From positions 14,867,385 to 14,931,384 of the forward strand of contig NC_088295.1 of NCBI RefSeq assembly GCF_032854445.1: 64,000 nt of DNA, given 5' to 3'. The position numbers and the translations under genes were made by a program. Below, piece after piece: positions 51,401 to 62,100 of the stretch. Within the stretch, counting starts at the first letter, position 1. The number at the start of each line of letters is the position of its first letter. The notes beneath the pieces were generated by a model. It was given only the letters and a program-made list of their open reading frames with translations, was not told the DNA's origin and did not search any database. Origin of the DNA: Liolophura sinensis. Its lineage: Eukaryota > Mollusca > Polyplacophora > Chitonida > Chitonidae.

Positions 51401-51686
51401 TTCGTAAACTGTTGTCTTTAAAAAGTATATACACGGAATAGTGAATGAATACAATAAAATACATTCCTCCCATGACTCATATCATCAACATTACTCAGTG
51501 CGAGTATATACTTTATACTCGTCTGCGCGTCACTCTGTTTACTACAACAGTGGTTAATACAGTATATACATATAAAAGAACAGAATGGAGTGACGACGTA
51601 CCTATGTAGTCCAGATCCTTGAGGCTGTCTACGGACACGTCGCCGCTTTGACCTTTCAGAGTTGAGCCGAGTTGACTGAGATCCAT
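48500..51686 (-). CDS. Tryparedoxin / nucleoredoxin-like thiol oxidoreductase, 3 exons
   Basis: Complete single-domain protein, 141 aa. Exons 51602-51686, 49044-49249, 48500-48634, all GT-AG and in phase. The active site is WCPPC at residues 36-40 in [16 protein letters not shown], followed by [20 protein letters not shown], typical of the tryparedoxin/nucleoredoxin group, and the cis-proline loop GIPYFVLV near residue 110. No signal peptide or membrane segment is seen, so it is probably cytosolic or nuclear. Family role: reducing or regulating protein disulfides. It is far shorter than vertebrate nucleoredoxin (about 435 aa), matching the one-domain nucleoredoxin-like proteins of invertebrates; the exact orthologue is not decided. 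The 2.35-kb first intron holds a hairpin MITE and a SINE fragment. Confidence 0.9.
49432..49461. repeat. (TA)n microsatellite
   Basis: Near-perfect TA run with one interruption, in the first intron of the thioredoxin-like gene. Confidence 0.9.
50157..50375. mobile_element. Hairpin MITE, ~215 bp
   Basis: Near-complete imperfect palindrome. The left end 'aaaaaattaatctgttaatt' plus ctaac is mirrored at the right end. Inner blocks gtgatgctagaa / ttctagcatcac and attcaacata / tatgttgaat also pair. A non-autonomous DNA element; superfamily not determined. Confidence 0.8.
50369..50428 (+). mobile_element. SINE fragment (family 1)
   Basis: Head tttatttatttatttatcta and ttggtgttttacgccgtact only, abutting the MITE's right end. 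Confidence 0.8.
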
Positions 51687-52482
51687 GGTGGCTGAGAGGA
51701 ACCTGTGTTCTGTTTAAGTGCTTTTGCCAGACTGTAGCTTTTATAACCAGCTCGAATTTGCGAGGTTATCACACTCGTTTGCCTGATGTGTTCGTAGTCA
51801 TGGCAGGGTATGTGGCACGGACATGCGCCGTGTGTCGCGCTCACATATAATAGAAACCGATCATGCAAATGTTCACGATGGATATAAATATCTTAGCTAT
51901 TGTTATGTCTACATTTATATACTGAATGCCTGCTACCTGCTATGAATCTGTTAATACTACATAGTCAATCTCTATATGCGAGGTTCTGCTCAACATGTTA
52001 TTACAGTTAAGGTTGAAAGCTTTCTAATCCATTGCATAACAAAGAAGTAATGATTATGTAAGAATCGGGCAATTAGGCGTGACTGTTTCCAAGAAACAAA
52101 CCTATAAAGGCATATAGCGTTGAATGATACACACATAAATGTTACAATCCGTTCACATATGTTTTTAACAGTTAATTATAGATTTACCTACTACTTTCAT
52201 ATGACATTAAAAGATTGGAAATTTGTTTATCTCAACCAATGATTTGACAATATACTATCCATCTGAACTGCATATATTTTGTAGCTTGCAACCATTGGAC
52301 AATGTAATTCAGATGTAATGTAGTTAGATGGTTAAAAGTGCTTGTCTTGCAGTCGTACGGACACACGCAGTACGAGTTCAGTCTCGACTTTGTACCCATG
52401 TACATTCTTCCACTGTCACTGTTCGCGGGAGCAAGCATGACACTAAGCGGTCGACGACACTCGTAAGACTATTTGTATACTC
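51687..52482. other. Intergenic, no gene seen
   Basis: Upstream region of the thioredoxin-like gene up to the Harbinger insertion. It holds that gene's promoter and 5' UTR. I see no exon or repeat that I can support. Confidence 0.5.
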
Positions 52483-52485
52483 TAA

Positions 52486-52585
52486 GGCTGCGTTTCCACC
52501 AAGTTTCACGTGTCTTGTGTCTCGTGTCATGTGTCATGCATGACACATGACACATGACATTAGCGGTTTCCACCGGATTTCACAT
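52486..52585. repeat. Left end of Harbinger element (TIR plus subterminal palindrome)
   Basis: Outer TIR 52486-52510, then a 'cacgtgtcttgtgtctcgtg' stretch and the palindrome 'atgtgtcatgcatgacacat', then the inner repeat gcggtttccaccggatttca. Likely the transposase/MADF binding region. Confidence 0.8.
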
Positions 52586-52626
52586 CGTACATGTCACATA
52601 TGCATGTCATTCTACCTTTGTTCGCC

Positions 52627-55049
52627 ATGGGTGACAGTTCAGGTTCATCTGATGAGGAAATTCTTGCTCTATGTCTGTTGTACCGTCGAGCAAGGAAGAG
52701 AAACCGGAGCAGGCGCTCAATATGGTGCAGGGACCATTATTTATTGCGTCCAGAAAGGGGCGAATTTACAAGAACGTTTCGCCATCTCATGGACAATCCA
52801 GACAGAGAATTATTCTTCAATTACACACGAATGTCGTACGAAACCTATGCAGAATTGAAACAACTAGTCTTACCTCACCTGCAACCAGTTGGAACCAACT
52901 ACAGAGAAGCTATATCTGGAGAGCAGAAGCTCATCCTTACACTCAGGTAAGCAGCGAAAAGTTAACATTTGATAATGTTTTATTCAATCAAAACCATGAA
53001 AGTAAAATATCAACATCAAATGGAAACACTGCAGTCATATTTTTTAAAAATTATAAACAAAAACAAAACATTGCATATCTCATGCAGAACATAAATTGTG
53101 ATTCTTTGGCACATCAAGGTAACGATATGATATTTGGTAATATTTGACCAATTTACAGCAGAACAATCAACATCAAGTTCGATCATTGATCAGTTTCAAT
53201 TTGGATTATTTAACAACTCCAAAAATGATTCTTGGCTGTAAACTGTCCCAGAGCTGGTGGAGACGTCACTGGAAGTTCCGGGGTTATTCATGTTTGGTGG
53301 CATTACTTCTTGTGTGAAGTAGATTGGTTGGGGCACGGGCTTTGAAACTTCTTTCAGATCTCTCAAAACCTTCAGCTGGAACTCAATAAACTGGTCATCA
53401 GTTAGGGACTGTACTTTTGGCATTAAGGATTTGAAGAATCCCATTCTTGGACATTCCCGAGCAACAGATTTCTCATCCACCCTTCTTTTTAATGATTGGA
53501 ATAAGGCAGTTTCTGATTCTTCGGCACGACGTTTGGAACTGCATTTCTGTTTGACGACGCTTTCAGTTAAAGTCGGCTTGAGGACTGATGGTGTTGATGC
53601 TCGAGCTTGTGATGGTGGGTCAGTCAAATTATCTTCATCATCTGCATGAGAGGTGATACTGCTCTCATCAAGAATCCCCGAACCTTTTACCGCCTGCTCC
53701 AGTATACTGACGTTGTCGTCAACACTGCAACCAGACTCGTTCAGCTCTTCGACATCATCATTGTTGGTACTGAGATTTCATGTGGTGGACCTTTTGTCCT
53801 TGATGATTTTAAGGAATCTCATACTTTCCATGAACACCCACGGCTTCGAACTTCCAGCTCCATCACCAGATTTATTTTTCATGCGTTGTAGTGCGTTGTT
53901 ATAACTTCTTGTAAGTGATGTCCATGTATCCTTTGCAGTAACACCTGTAACAAATAATATTGCATTAGCCGATAGTTTTCATAAATCAAATATGGTGTGA
54001 GCTTAGTCAAGGATTTTGGTGTGAACCCTGATTTATATCATTCTTATTACAATCATAATGACAGCTGTATATTAAGTATAATAATACTATGCTTTTCTTT
54101 TTTTCCAGATGTCTCGCAACTGGTTCATCATTTGCCTCGATGACTGTACCCTTCCATATGTTCAAGACTTCGATAGCTCGGCATGTACTAGCAACCTGTG
54201 AGGTCCTATGGAAAGTACTTCAGCCTATCGAAATGCCCATTCCAAATGAGGACAAGTGGAAAAGTTTGGCGAAAAGATTTGGAGATTTGTGGGATTATCC
54301 ATTTGCTATAGGCAGTCTTGATGGTAAACACGTGGCATTGGTTAACCCGATGAACAGCGAATCACTTTTCTACAATTACAAAGGGTATCCCAGTATTGTG
54401 CTTTTGGCACTCAGTGATGCTGATTCGTGTTTTACATTAGTAGACTGTGGACAGTACGGACGAGTGAGTGATGCAGGTGTATTCCAGGCCTCAAGAATAA
54501 GCCAGCTTCTTGACCAGGAGAGGTTGAACATACCGGATGAGTCTTTCATGGTCAGTACCACAGAGAAACGGATACCGTTTCAGGTTGTTGGAGATGAAGC
54601 CTTTCCATTGAAAAAAAAACCTCATGAAGCCATATGCAGCCAGAACGCTTGACAGAATTAAGCGGATTTACAATTATCGGCACTGTAGAGCTAGACGTCC
54701 AGTTGAGTGCACTTTTGGCATATTGGCAAAGAAGTTTGAGATTTTTCAACGCCCAATGCGCCTACAACCAGACAGAGCAATTACAGTTACTAATGCATGT
54801 ACTGTTCTGCACAATTTCATCCGTAGAAGAGATGGACATATGATAGATCGGACATCAGAAATTAACTATGAAATCAGGCCTAACAATGAACAAGGATTGA
54901 TGAATCTGCGCCCTCAGCAGGGTGGCAGAAACTCAGATGAGGCCACAGAAATACGTGATCTGATTGCTGCATTTTTCAACGATCCTCGCGGCAGTGTCAT
55001 GTGGCAAGATCAGAATATGTTCCGAAATGTCCTTCTTCTCGAGGACTAG
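52627..55049 (+). CDS. HARBI1-like DDE transposase, 2 exons, one frame break
   Basis: Exons 52627-52946 and 54109-55049, about 419 codons. Exon 1 (MGDSSGSSDEEILALC...) carries an acidic start and an Arg-rich stretch, then the helix-turn-helix region. Exon 2 has the DDE_Tnp_4 nuclease core: GSLDGKH (Asp near 178), VDCGQYGRVSDAG (Asp near 219) and RRPVECTFGIL with the catalytic Glu. GT (GTAAGC) donor and TTTTCCAG acceptor. A run of nine A at 54611-54619 puts the LMKPYAARTLD segment in another frame; this is either a genuine break or a homopolymer miscount. Start chosen as the first ATG 141 bp inside the left TIR. The 1.16-kb intron contains the main exon of the opposite-strand gene. Confidence 0.9.
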
Positions 55050-55268
55050 AAAGTCAAAACACTGTTCATAAATTAGTGTTTATTTGTACTTTTTGATGAA
55101 TAAAGTTTAGAAATTTCAAATACCTGTTTCTGGTGGTTGGAGCATTTCTTCTATTTTTTCCCATACTTGTTTCCGCTGATCTTTATTCTTATAATCCCTA
55201 TGTCTGGGATCCCACAAAAGTGGGGTTTTCTGGACGAGGGATATCAGGTTATGTTTGTAGTCATTCAT
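53196..55268 (-). CDS. MADF-domain accessory protein of the Harbinger element, 2 exons
   Basis: Exon 1 55124-55268 (donor GTATTT), exon 2 53196-53944 (acceptor TTGTTACAG), 298 codons in phase. Residues about 1-100 form a MADF (Myb/SANT-like) DNA-binding domain: LISLVQKTPLLWDPRH, QVWEKIEEML, then WTSLTRSYNNALQRMKN. The C-terminal half holds FFKSLMPKVQSLTDDQF, which resembles a BESS protein-interaction motif. In this superfamily such a protein helps the transposase reach the nucleus and the TIRs. There is one in-frame TGA at 53780-53778, between the MADF domain and the acidic linker. The transposase's exon 2 lies inside this gene's intron. Confidence 0.82.
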
Positions 55269-55394
55269 GTTTAGAAGTTGCAACACATGGCGTGAAAACG
55301 AAACTAAAAGCTGGGGAAAACCCAGGGGAACCCCCTATCAGAAAGCAAAACGTGACACGAGACAAGAAAAAGAATGAACATGTTCATTCTTCGA

Positions 55395-55538
55395 AAACGT
55401 GTCATTTCACGCGAGACATGAGACAGGCGACACGTGACATTGGTGGAAACGGTTCCGACCAAAATCATATGTTCCTATTTCTTGTCACGTGACACGTGAC
55501 ATGTCACGTGTCATGTGAAACTTGGTGGAAACGCAGCC
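55395..55538. repeat. Right end of Harbinger element
   Basis: Inverted terminal repeat ending ggtggaaacgcagcc, preceded by three CACGTG hexamers (about 55485-55515) and an inner 'ggtggaaacgg' block. It also carries the promoter side of the MADF gene. Confidence 0.8.
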
Positions 55539-55541
55539 TAA

Positions 55542-56039
55542 CGTTCTTTCGAGACCACCTCTGCCTATTGCTTTCCACCACTATGGTGTGAGTAGGCCTA
55601 TATGTGCGTCACACGTGGGAAAATTTGCCATTTACTTCTCAAAGGTTGGTGGTTTAGGCCGGTTACTCCTGTTTTTTTTCCATGCAGCCATAAAAAATTA
55701 CGGATTATAAACATTTTTTTTTACATTAATAAATGTTGTGGTAAAAGGTTTTGAACAAAGCAGTCGCTGGCTACGGGTGGACTTCGGAAGCATTAAAAAT
55801 ATACATGGCCATGATCTCATCAGCATAGGTTATCTTTCTATTTTGTCAGTTCTCACACGTACATTGTACACGTATATGGGGCAACGTTTGATCAACAATG
55901 ATAGTAGATGTAGGCGTGCATATGACTAATCCTGGTTGCATTATAATACACTACCGTTTATCGAGAATACGATCTCGATAAAGTGAAAATGTGTTATGAA
56001 GCTTATGCGAACATTTCATACGTAATTAATTTGAAATAA

Positions 56040-56083
<44 letters not shown>

Positions 56084-56211
56084 GTTTATATTATTAAAAT
56101 CGTGCTGTTTATAATTCCACCGTGACGAAAACTTGCACGTTGATAAATATCATACGAAAAGAGTTACAACAAAGAGGAAAATGGGAGAAGTGAGAACAGT
56201 GCGACAATTTG
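55542..56211. other. Intergenic, no gene seen
   Basis: AT-rich, with a (TA)n run at 56042-56080. No supported exon or RNA gene. Confidence 0.5.
56042..56080. repeat. (TA)n microsatellite
   Basis: About 19 uninterrupted TA units. Confidence 0.95.
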
Positions 56212-56345
56212 CATTTTTTTTTAATTGGTGTTTTATGCCGTACTCAAGAATATTTCACTTATACGACGGTAGCAAGCATTATGGTGAGAGGAAACCGGGC
56301 AGAGCCCGGTGGCAACCCACGACCATCCGCAGGTTGCTGTGTCGA
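56212..56345 (+). mobile_element. SINE (family 1), 3'-truncated
   Basis: ttaattggtgttttatgccg, cttatacgacggtagcaag, gaaaccgggcagagccc, then ends in aggttgctgtgtcg. No clear target duplication was found. Confidence 0.85.
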
Positions 56346-56419
56346 AGCGAAACCAGAGGTTACCGTCACTCACTCAATGTTCACCGACCAGACTTTTAGT
56401 CTCCAAGTCTTCCAAGAGA

Positions 56420-57372
56420 CTTGGACAGCAATATACTGAAGGGTCCTGCATGTGGCGTGTACATATCTCGCATTGTAGCATTTGTTAGATCCTGTGTGTT
56501 GCGTGACTATTTCAATCAACGTCACAAGATATTACTGCAAACACTTCACTCTAAGCTTAGAAAGAGCGTCAATAACCTCCGGTGTAGTGGCCAAAATGCC
56601 TTTTGTGTTCGTGAAAATGAGATGTGTTTTAGCCTTGTTGGCATGGTTTAACCCCGAGTTGTTCCCCTTTATCTCAGGTACATATGAATGTGATAAAAAT
56701 AACGTTAAACGTACGCAGTGAAATGCGAATGTTTTCGAGCTATTCTTTCATCGTTTTTATTTACTTGTTACTATCTGTTTTGTTCTCATTTATGTAACTG
56801 AGCATGTATTTGATTAACATACATGTACTAGCACAAATTGTACTGTTTCTTGTTAATCATAACGGAGAATGTGTGATGTAAAGCTGACACGTAAAATGTT
56901 GTCGTTTATTTTGTTTACAGTCAATCACGTACTGAAAGTATCACATACTGACCGTATCACGTACTAAACGTAGAGCATTGACGGACAGAATGTAGCCCAA
57001 AAATATGTCAGTAAATGCCAAGAAATGGAACTACGTGCATTTACGTGTTCTTTATTACCAACCGTTACATCCGGCACTCTGCTTCATTATTGTGTCTATA
57101 TTCCGCTTAACCCGGGACTAGGGGCTGTCTATTCATCGTGTTGAATTAGATCGCCACTTTGAATGTACGAACAGTTGCAATCAAAGCTCAAATGAGATAC
57201 ATATTTTATTATCGACAACTTCTACGCTAGCATGGTACATGGTTTCGATGCTGATTTCACTAATTCGCCTTACGTTTTCAGACATCTTTGAAAACTGTTG
57301 ACAACTTTTCTTTGCATGATTCCGGCCTAGTTGACGGCTGGTATACGAATGTCTTCAACGTATAGATTGTGA
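56420..57372 (+). mobile_element. Retroelement fossil, copy A (reverse-transcriptase 3' part)
   Basis: The start translates as a SNI..GPACGVYISRIVAFVR-type segment seen downstream of the polymerase core in some invertebrate reverse transcriptases; class (LINE, Penelope-like or other) is not determined. Broken, with several breaks. It pairs with copy B (58128-58770): matching blocks include the 'cttggacagcaatatac' start and 'gagatacatattttattatc' near the end. It carries about 0.4 kb that copy B lacks. Old. Confidence 0.6.
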
Positions 57373-57374
57373 GC

Positions 57375-57870
57375 GACTTGGAACACTACCAGCTCTCCGC
57401 AGATGGTGTGAGGTCAAAGGCAACCGCTGACCCCTTCAAAGAGTTGCCTTCATCGGGTAATCCATTTGCAGAGAAGTCTTGTATGGTACCAGAAATTGGG
57501 AAGAACTAACTACCTTCCGCGCTTTGCCGAAAACAGACAGAAGTGCTGAACAAATCAAAACTCTGGGTTTCTTAGATCAGTGAAGAGACTAAGGCCAAAG
57601 ACTGAAGAAAACTAAAGTCCATGACAAGGTTGTTCAGTTGCTTGAGGAACGTCAACTGCTTTGCAGAGTTCTCATCATCCAGGGGAGCCGACCTGACCTG
57701 ACGCCAAATCTACAGCCATAGAAGATAACTGGTAAACATATGGGATGCCGGTGCCAAGTGTCCTTCTTGTGTGCTGTTGATGGCTCTCCTTTTGTCCCTA
57801 TAGGCAAGGGCAGTCCAGTGCATGTCACTGAAGGATCAGTGAAGATTCATTCACTAAAATGTGCCCCTGT
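57375..57870 (+). other. Degenerate coding-like stretch, not identified
   Basis: Short open pieces such as LCAVDGSPFVPIG and VVQLLEERQL look protein-derived and remind me of repeat-associated open frames in marine invertebrates, but I cannot name the family. Broken. It lies between the two retroelement fossils and may belong to the same composite. Confidence 0.3.
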
Positions 57871-57879
57871 TATCGATAT

Positions 57880-58770
57880 AGTGCTGCTAAGTCTTCACCA
57901 GGTCCTATCTATTTCATTCACGGAACTGTATACTGATAATCTACTAGCTATAAACAATCTATATATAGCAAAAGCTGTGAAAGATATTTATCCACCTTTG
58001 CTGGATTTACAGGAAACCACAACTACAGACTCTCCAGGGGGTGCATCTTATCTGGACCTGCAATTATACAGAAACCAAAACAATTTCTGGTATCGACTTT
58101 ACGACAAGAGGTATGTTTTTAATTGTAAATCATCCTTGGATAGCAATATACCGAATGGTCCAGGATATGGCGCGCCATATCTCGCCTTGTAGCATTTGTT
58201 TGATCCTATGTGTTGTGTGATGATTTCAGTTAACGTCACAAGTTATTACTGCAAAACCCTGTGTGTCAAGGTTATTCCATGAAACGCCTTCACTCTAAGT
58301 TTCACAAGTTTTACTATGAGTACAACAATTTTTTCTCTTGTAAGTTAATACTGACGAAGCCTCAAGAATCTCCGACACTGTTTCATGCCGCGTTAATCTC
58401 GCCTATCCTGGGGCTACGGGTCGTGTATTCATGGCGTTTAATCAGGTCGCCACGTTGGATATATGAACAGTTGTAATCAAATCGCAACCGAGATACATAT
58501 TTTATTATCGACAATTTATATACTAGTATGGTACGCGATTTGAATACGCGATCTGATTCCGCTCATTCATCTTTTCGGGTCTTTCCAACATCATTGCAAA
58601 CTGTTGGCAGCCTCTCTTTGCATGATTCGGTCCTACTTTCGAACTTTATTTATTTTCTTTTCCCAAAACGACGTTTTGGGAAATGGTCATCGCGATTACT
58701 GACCTGGAATGTCCCTTTTGTTTGACGGCTGGAATACCAATGTCTGCTTCCACGCATAGATTTCACCTAA
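57880..58770 (+). mobile_element. Retroelement fossil, copy B (reverse-transcriptase 3' part)
   Basis: Contains TDNLLAINNLYI, AVKDIYPPLLDL, SYLDLQLYRNQNNFW, YDKR and SNIPNGPGYG in order, the typical tail of an RT polymerase domain. From about 58128 it runs parallel to copy A. Broken, with several breaks, no terminal repeats seen. Family not assigned beyond reverse transcriptase. Confidence 0.65.
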
Positions 58771-59369
58771 GTTTTGACCATATAAAGCTGCATGTCTGAC
58801 CTACAAGAGGCGTTTATCAACCGCACTGACTACATGCATGGTGCTCATCTACAATGAGGGTCAAGGGTGTTTTGAACGTGATTAAGATCATTCTGTGAAA
58901 ACAAGATGCGGTAAATAGATCATCAAAGGCTACAATTTAGAAGGAGGCATTCGCAAGAAGAGGCTGATACGCTATTTCCTCACTATGTCCTGATTTTTAA
59001 ACATGTGACTCCATGATGACAAATGGGTGTTTGACAACCCAACACAGACATTCTCTGACATAGGGTATACAGTGAGAAATTAAAGTGGTGGAGCGCGTGA
59101 TCGGGCGTCAAAATTGTGAAGGGATCAATGGGCTGATGGTGACAATTTTTCACGCGATGTCATTTCTGTGAGTAGAGGAAACCACGGTGTGCCCCAAATA
59201 ACCCACTAGATTGCTTCATGCAAACTAGAGCAGCGACGACAGTATGAAAATTGGTAATTGGTAACACCGATTGATACAAATCGCGAAAGAGCAATTAAGA
59301 TCATTTCTGGAAGTATTACGACAGTAAAACATGTACGCATGCTTTCAGCCACGCGATTTATCAAAAGCT

Positions 59370-59725
59370 GAAGCACACAGACAACATTTGTTGTCGAAAA
59401 CCGGATGTTCAGATACCGGTGTCAAATGAACCGGAATATCGGGTACCCACTTACAAACAACATTTGCTGTCCATTTTTGAAGATTCCAGCGGCGAAAGAC
59501 AGTCACATGATAACTTCGAGGCCACATGACATTTCCATAGACGTTGCATGACTGGTTGATGTTTACGACAACGATCTCACAAGATCTCACACTTTGGATC
59601 AAGTGTTCCAGATTCAGAAATTCCTGTTGTGGTTACCTGCTCATCAGTAAATTTCGAGGATTTTTTTTTATTGCCTGGATCAAGACATCTCGTTTTCGAC
59701 AACAAATGATGTCCGTGTGCGCTGG
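59370..59725. repeat. Imperfect inverted repeat
   Basis: The arm at 59370-59410 (gcacacagacaacatttgtt, gtcgaaaac) is the approximate reverse complement of 59683-59725 (gttttcgacaacaaatgatg, tccgtgtgc), with about 270 bp between them. Confidence 0.75.
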
Positions 59726-60969
59726 GTTATAATCCTCGCATCACCTCGGTAGGACTGCAGTACTGGTAAGTTTATTAATACAAAACCTGCTTAAATAAAA
59801 AAGAAACCATCCGAAACAAAACAAAATATAGAACTATCTTATGCACGAAAGCAAAATTCGCTACATTGTTGGATTCACGCCAATCCATGAATCGTACTTC
59901 TCGACAAACGGATGCTGGGTGTCTGTTTGATTAGTATGCAAAAGAAATCAAGTAAACACTAAACTAATCAATAATCTAAATAATATATATTTTTAAAAAA
60001 GGATCACTAAAGATGGCAAAATGACGCTTAGCGCACTAAAAATCTTACACCCATACACTATTCCCGTAATTAGAAGTCAATGAACAATAACAAGCAGTAC
60101 AATTATAGGATGACCTTGCAAAAGGCATATATAAAGATTAATACAAAACTTTCAAAGAGATAAAACTTCTACCTAAAAAGGAAACACGCAGGACGCATGG
60201 TAGCTGAGACCAATCGATCGCACTTCTACACAGATGTGCCGAGTATAACTTTAATTTTAAATCCCAAAGCTATAAATCAAGACAAAGCTCACCTTCCAGA
60301 AAAGAGGTGTATGAAGTGTAGGCATGGAGAGGCATTTGTCCTAAATAGTTGTCAACAAAAATGAAAATCATATTTTAGAGGTATCACACAAACCCGGATA
60401 CACTCAACGAATCCACACAGCAACCGGTACTTCTACATGTATGACGCCGTCATTGTGACGCCACCGCCCAGCTTCTCTGAATCTTCACTGCACATGAGAA
60501 CAGCTACAATGTTGCGGGGTTTTCCTCACCAACTTTACACATAAGAGATGGGCAGAGGCTGAAACGTTTTTTGAGTGACACTTACTACTAGTCCAACTCT
60601 CCTACAGCAGTAATGACTCGTACAGGTTGAAAAGCACAACAAATATCTATTTTGATTACCTTACCGACACATAACCTATATGATTGCATACAATGGGAGA
60701 CTCGAGGACGAGCTTCACAGAAGGCCCGAATGACAGCAGAACGCAAGGTTTTCTTCTGTGACGTTGTGGCGCTTGGGTACTTCATTTATGTTTTATGCCC
60801 ACACGTACACCGATAATTATGACGTAATAAAGGAAAAAACAAATGAGTTCGACTTTGGACCGTCTTGATACAGGCGGGAAGGAGTTTACGAGTTTCCCAT
60901 TCACAATTTCAATAGGTAAAATAATGACGATCCTGTTAAATTTAAATCGTATCGACATCAGTTAAATTA

Positions 60970-61215
60970 TGTCATGAGAAAATACTGGCCTGTATACTTC
61001 ACTGTTACACTGACGCTTGTCAATTTGCAACATCCCCGTTTTTCAAATTCAAATGTTTAATGGTGTTTAAACAAAGTCTGGAATTACTTCCACCATGCTC
61101 TAGATCGAAGTAAAATGCAATTAACATAATTTTAAGTGAAATTCTCGTTATCAGGTAATAAATCTATATTTGCCATGTATGTTGAATTTTCAATGTTCCA
61201 CTCATCATGAAATAT
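60970..61215. repeat. Local duplication, copy 1
   Basis: Matches 61885-62100 at many blocks: gacgcttgtcaatttgcaac / gacgcttattgctaatttgc, 'agatcgaagtaaaatgc', 'acataattttaa', 'atatgttgactg' / 'atgtgttgaatg'. Roughly three quarters identical by eye. Confidence 0.75.
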
Positions 61216-61884
61216 GTTGACTGTTTCTCGTTCTCAGACAGTGGGCAACTCCCGTCTGAGGTGCATCATCTGGGTGATCTGAACATTTCTTAAAAATTTC
61301 TTAAAAGCACATACCTGAAAGAAATTCAGAATTTTTGATTTGGTTCAGCTAAAAACAAAATGACCTTCATTTGACTCCTAAATAAACCTTCTGGCTCTAT
61401 ATTTTCCGCAAATTGTCAATTAAGAGAATTGTAAAGGGAAATCCGTCCCTGATCTAAACTGTCCGCCTGACGAGATAACATGCAAATGAGGCAACGCAAA
61501 GATTCCCAAAATGCAACCTTCGCTCGTGGATCGCACATGTAAACAATACAATAGATTGTAAGAAAATTAGACATCTAGTGAACCAAATACGATCTTCCTT
61601 TCTATTGATAATGTTTTGTAAAGTACCCATAGACCGCATAATTACAATACAGTGCCATGTCTGACATTTGAAGTTCACCGAAGATCCTCGAGTGGTCTAG
61701 ACAACAAGGGGAGGTAACTGACTAAAAAAATCAGACTTTCTAAGTACAGCGACTTTGAGTTGACGGTCAAGGGGAACCCCCGGATAAAACTGTCAGTAGA
61801 CATCTGGAAGTCTCAACTTCATGTAGATGACGTCTTAAATAACATCACAATGGGGAACTTGTGAAACTCCCTCCAGTCTTTATC

Positions 61885-62100
61885 ATGAAGAAACACTGGT
61901 TTTGTATGCTTCATTGTTGCGCCGACGCTTATTGCTAATTTGCAACACCCTCGTTCTCCAACTTTACATGTTTGATGCTGTTTGCACAAAGGCTGAGATT
62001 AATTCCGCCACTAGATCGAAGTAAAATGCCATTTACATAATTTTAATTAAATTTGCAATGCTTCACTCCTTCGATCATGTTATATGTGTTGAATGTACAC
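61885..62100. repeat. Local duplication, copy 2
   Basis: Same-orientation partner of 60970-61215, offset by about 0.9 kb. No terminal repeats or coding sequence were recognised in either copy. Confidence 0.75.

Larger units (their letters stand above)
52486..55538. mobile_element. PIF/Harbinger DNA transposon, 3053 bp
   Basis: Bounded by terminal inverted repeats of at least 24 bp beginning GGCTGCGTTTCCACCAAG, and by a TAA target duplication (52483-52485 and 55539-55541), the family's TWA site. Inside are a HARBI1-like transposase on + and a MADF-domain gene on -, the two-gene set expected of this superfamily. Ends are bipartite: a second 'gcggtttccacc' block lies about 75 bp inside the left end and a mirrored 'ggtggaaacgg' inside the right. 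Coding regions and ends are close to intact; I see one frame break in the transposase and one in-frame stop in the accessory gene, so the copy is young but probably non-autonomous unless those are sequence errors. Confidence 0.95.

Noticed and set aside
53778-53780. TGA in the MADF gene as selenocysteine
   Set aside because: No selenoprotein context or SECIS-like structure seen; a simple inactivating change or sequence error is likelier.
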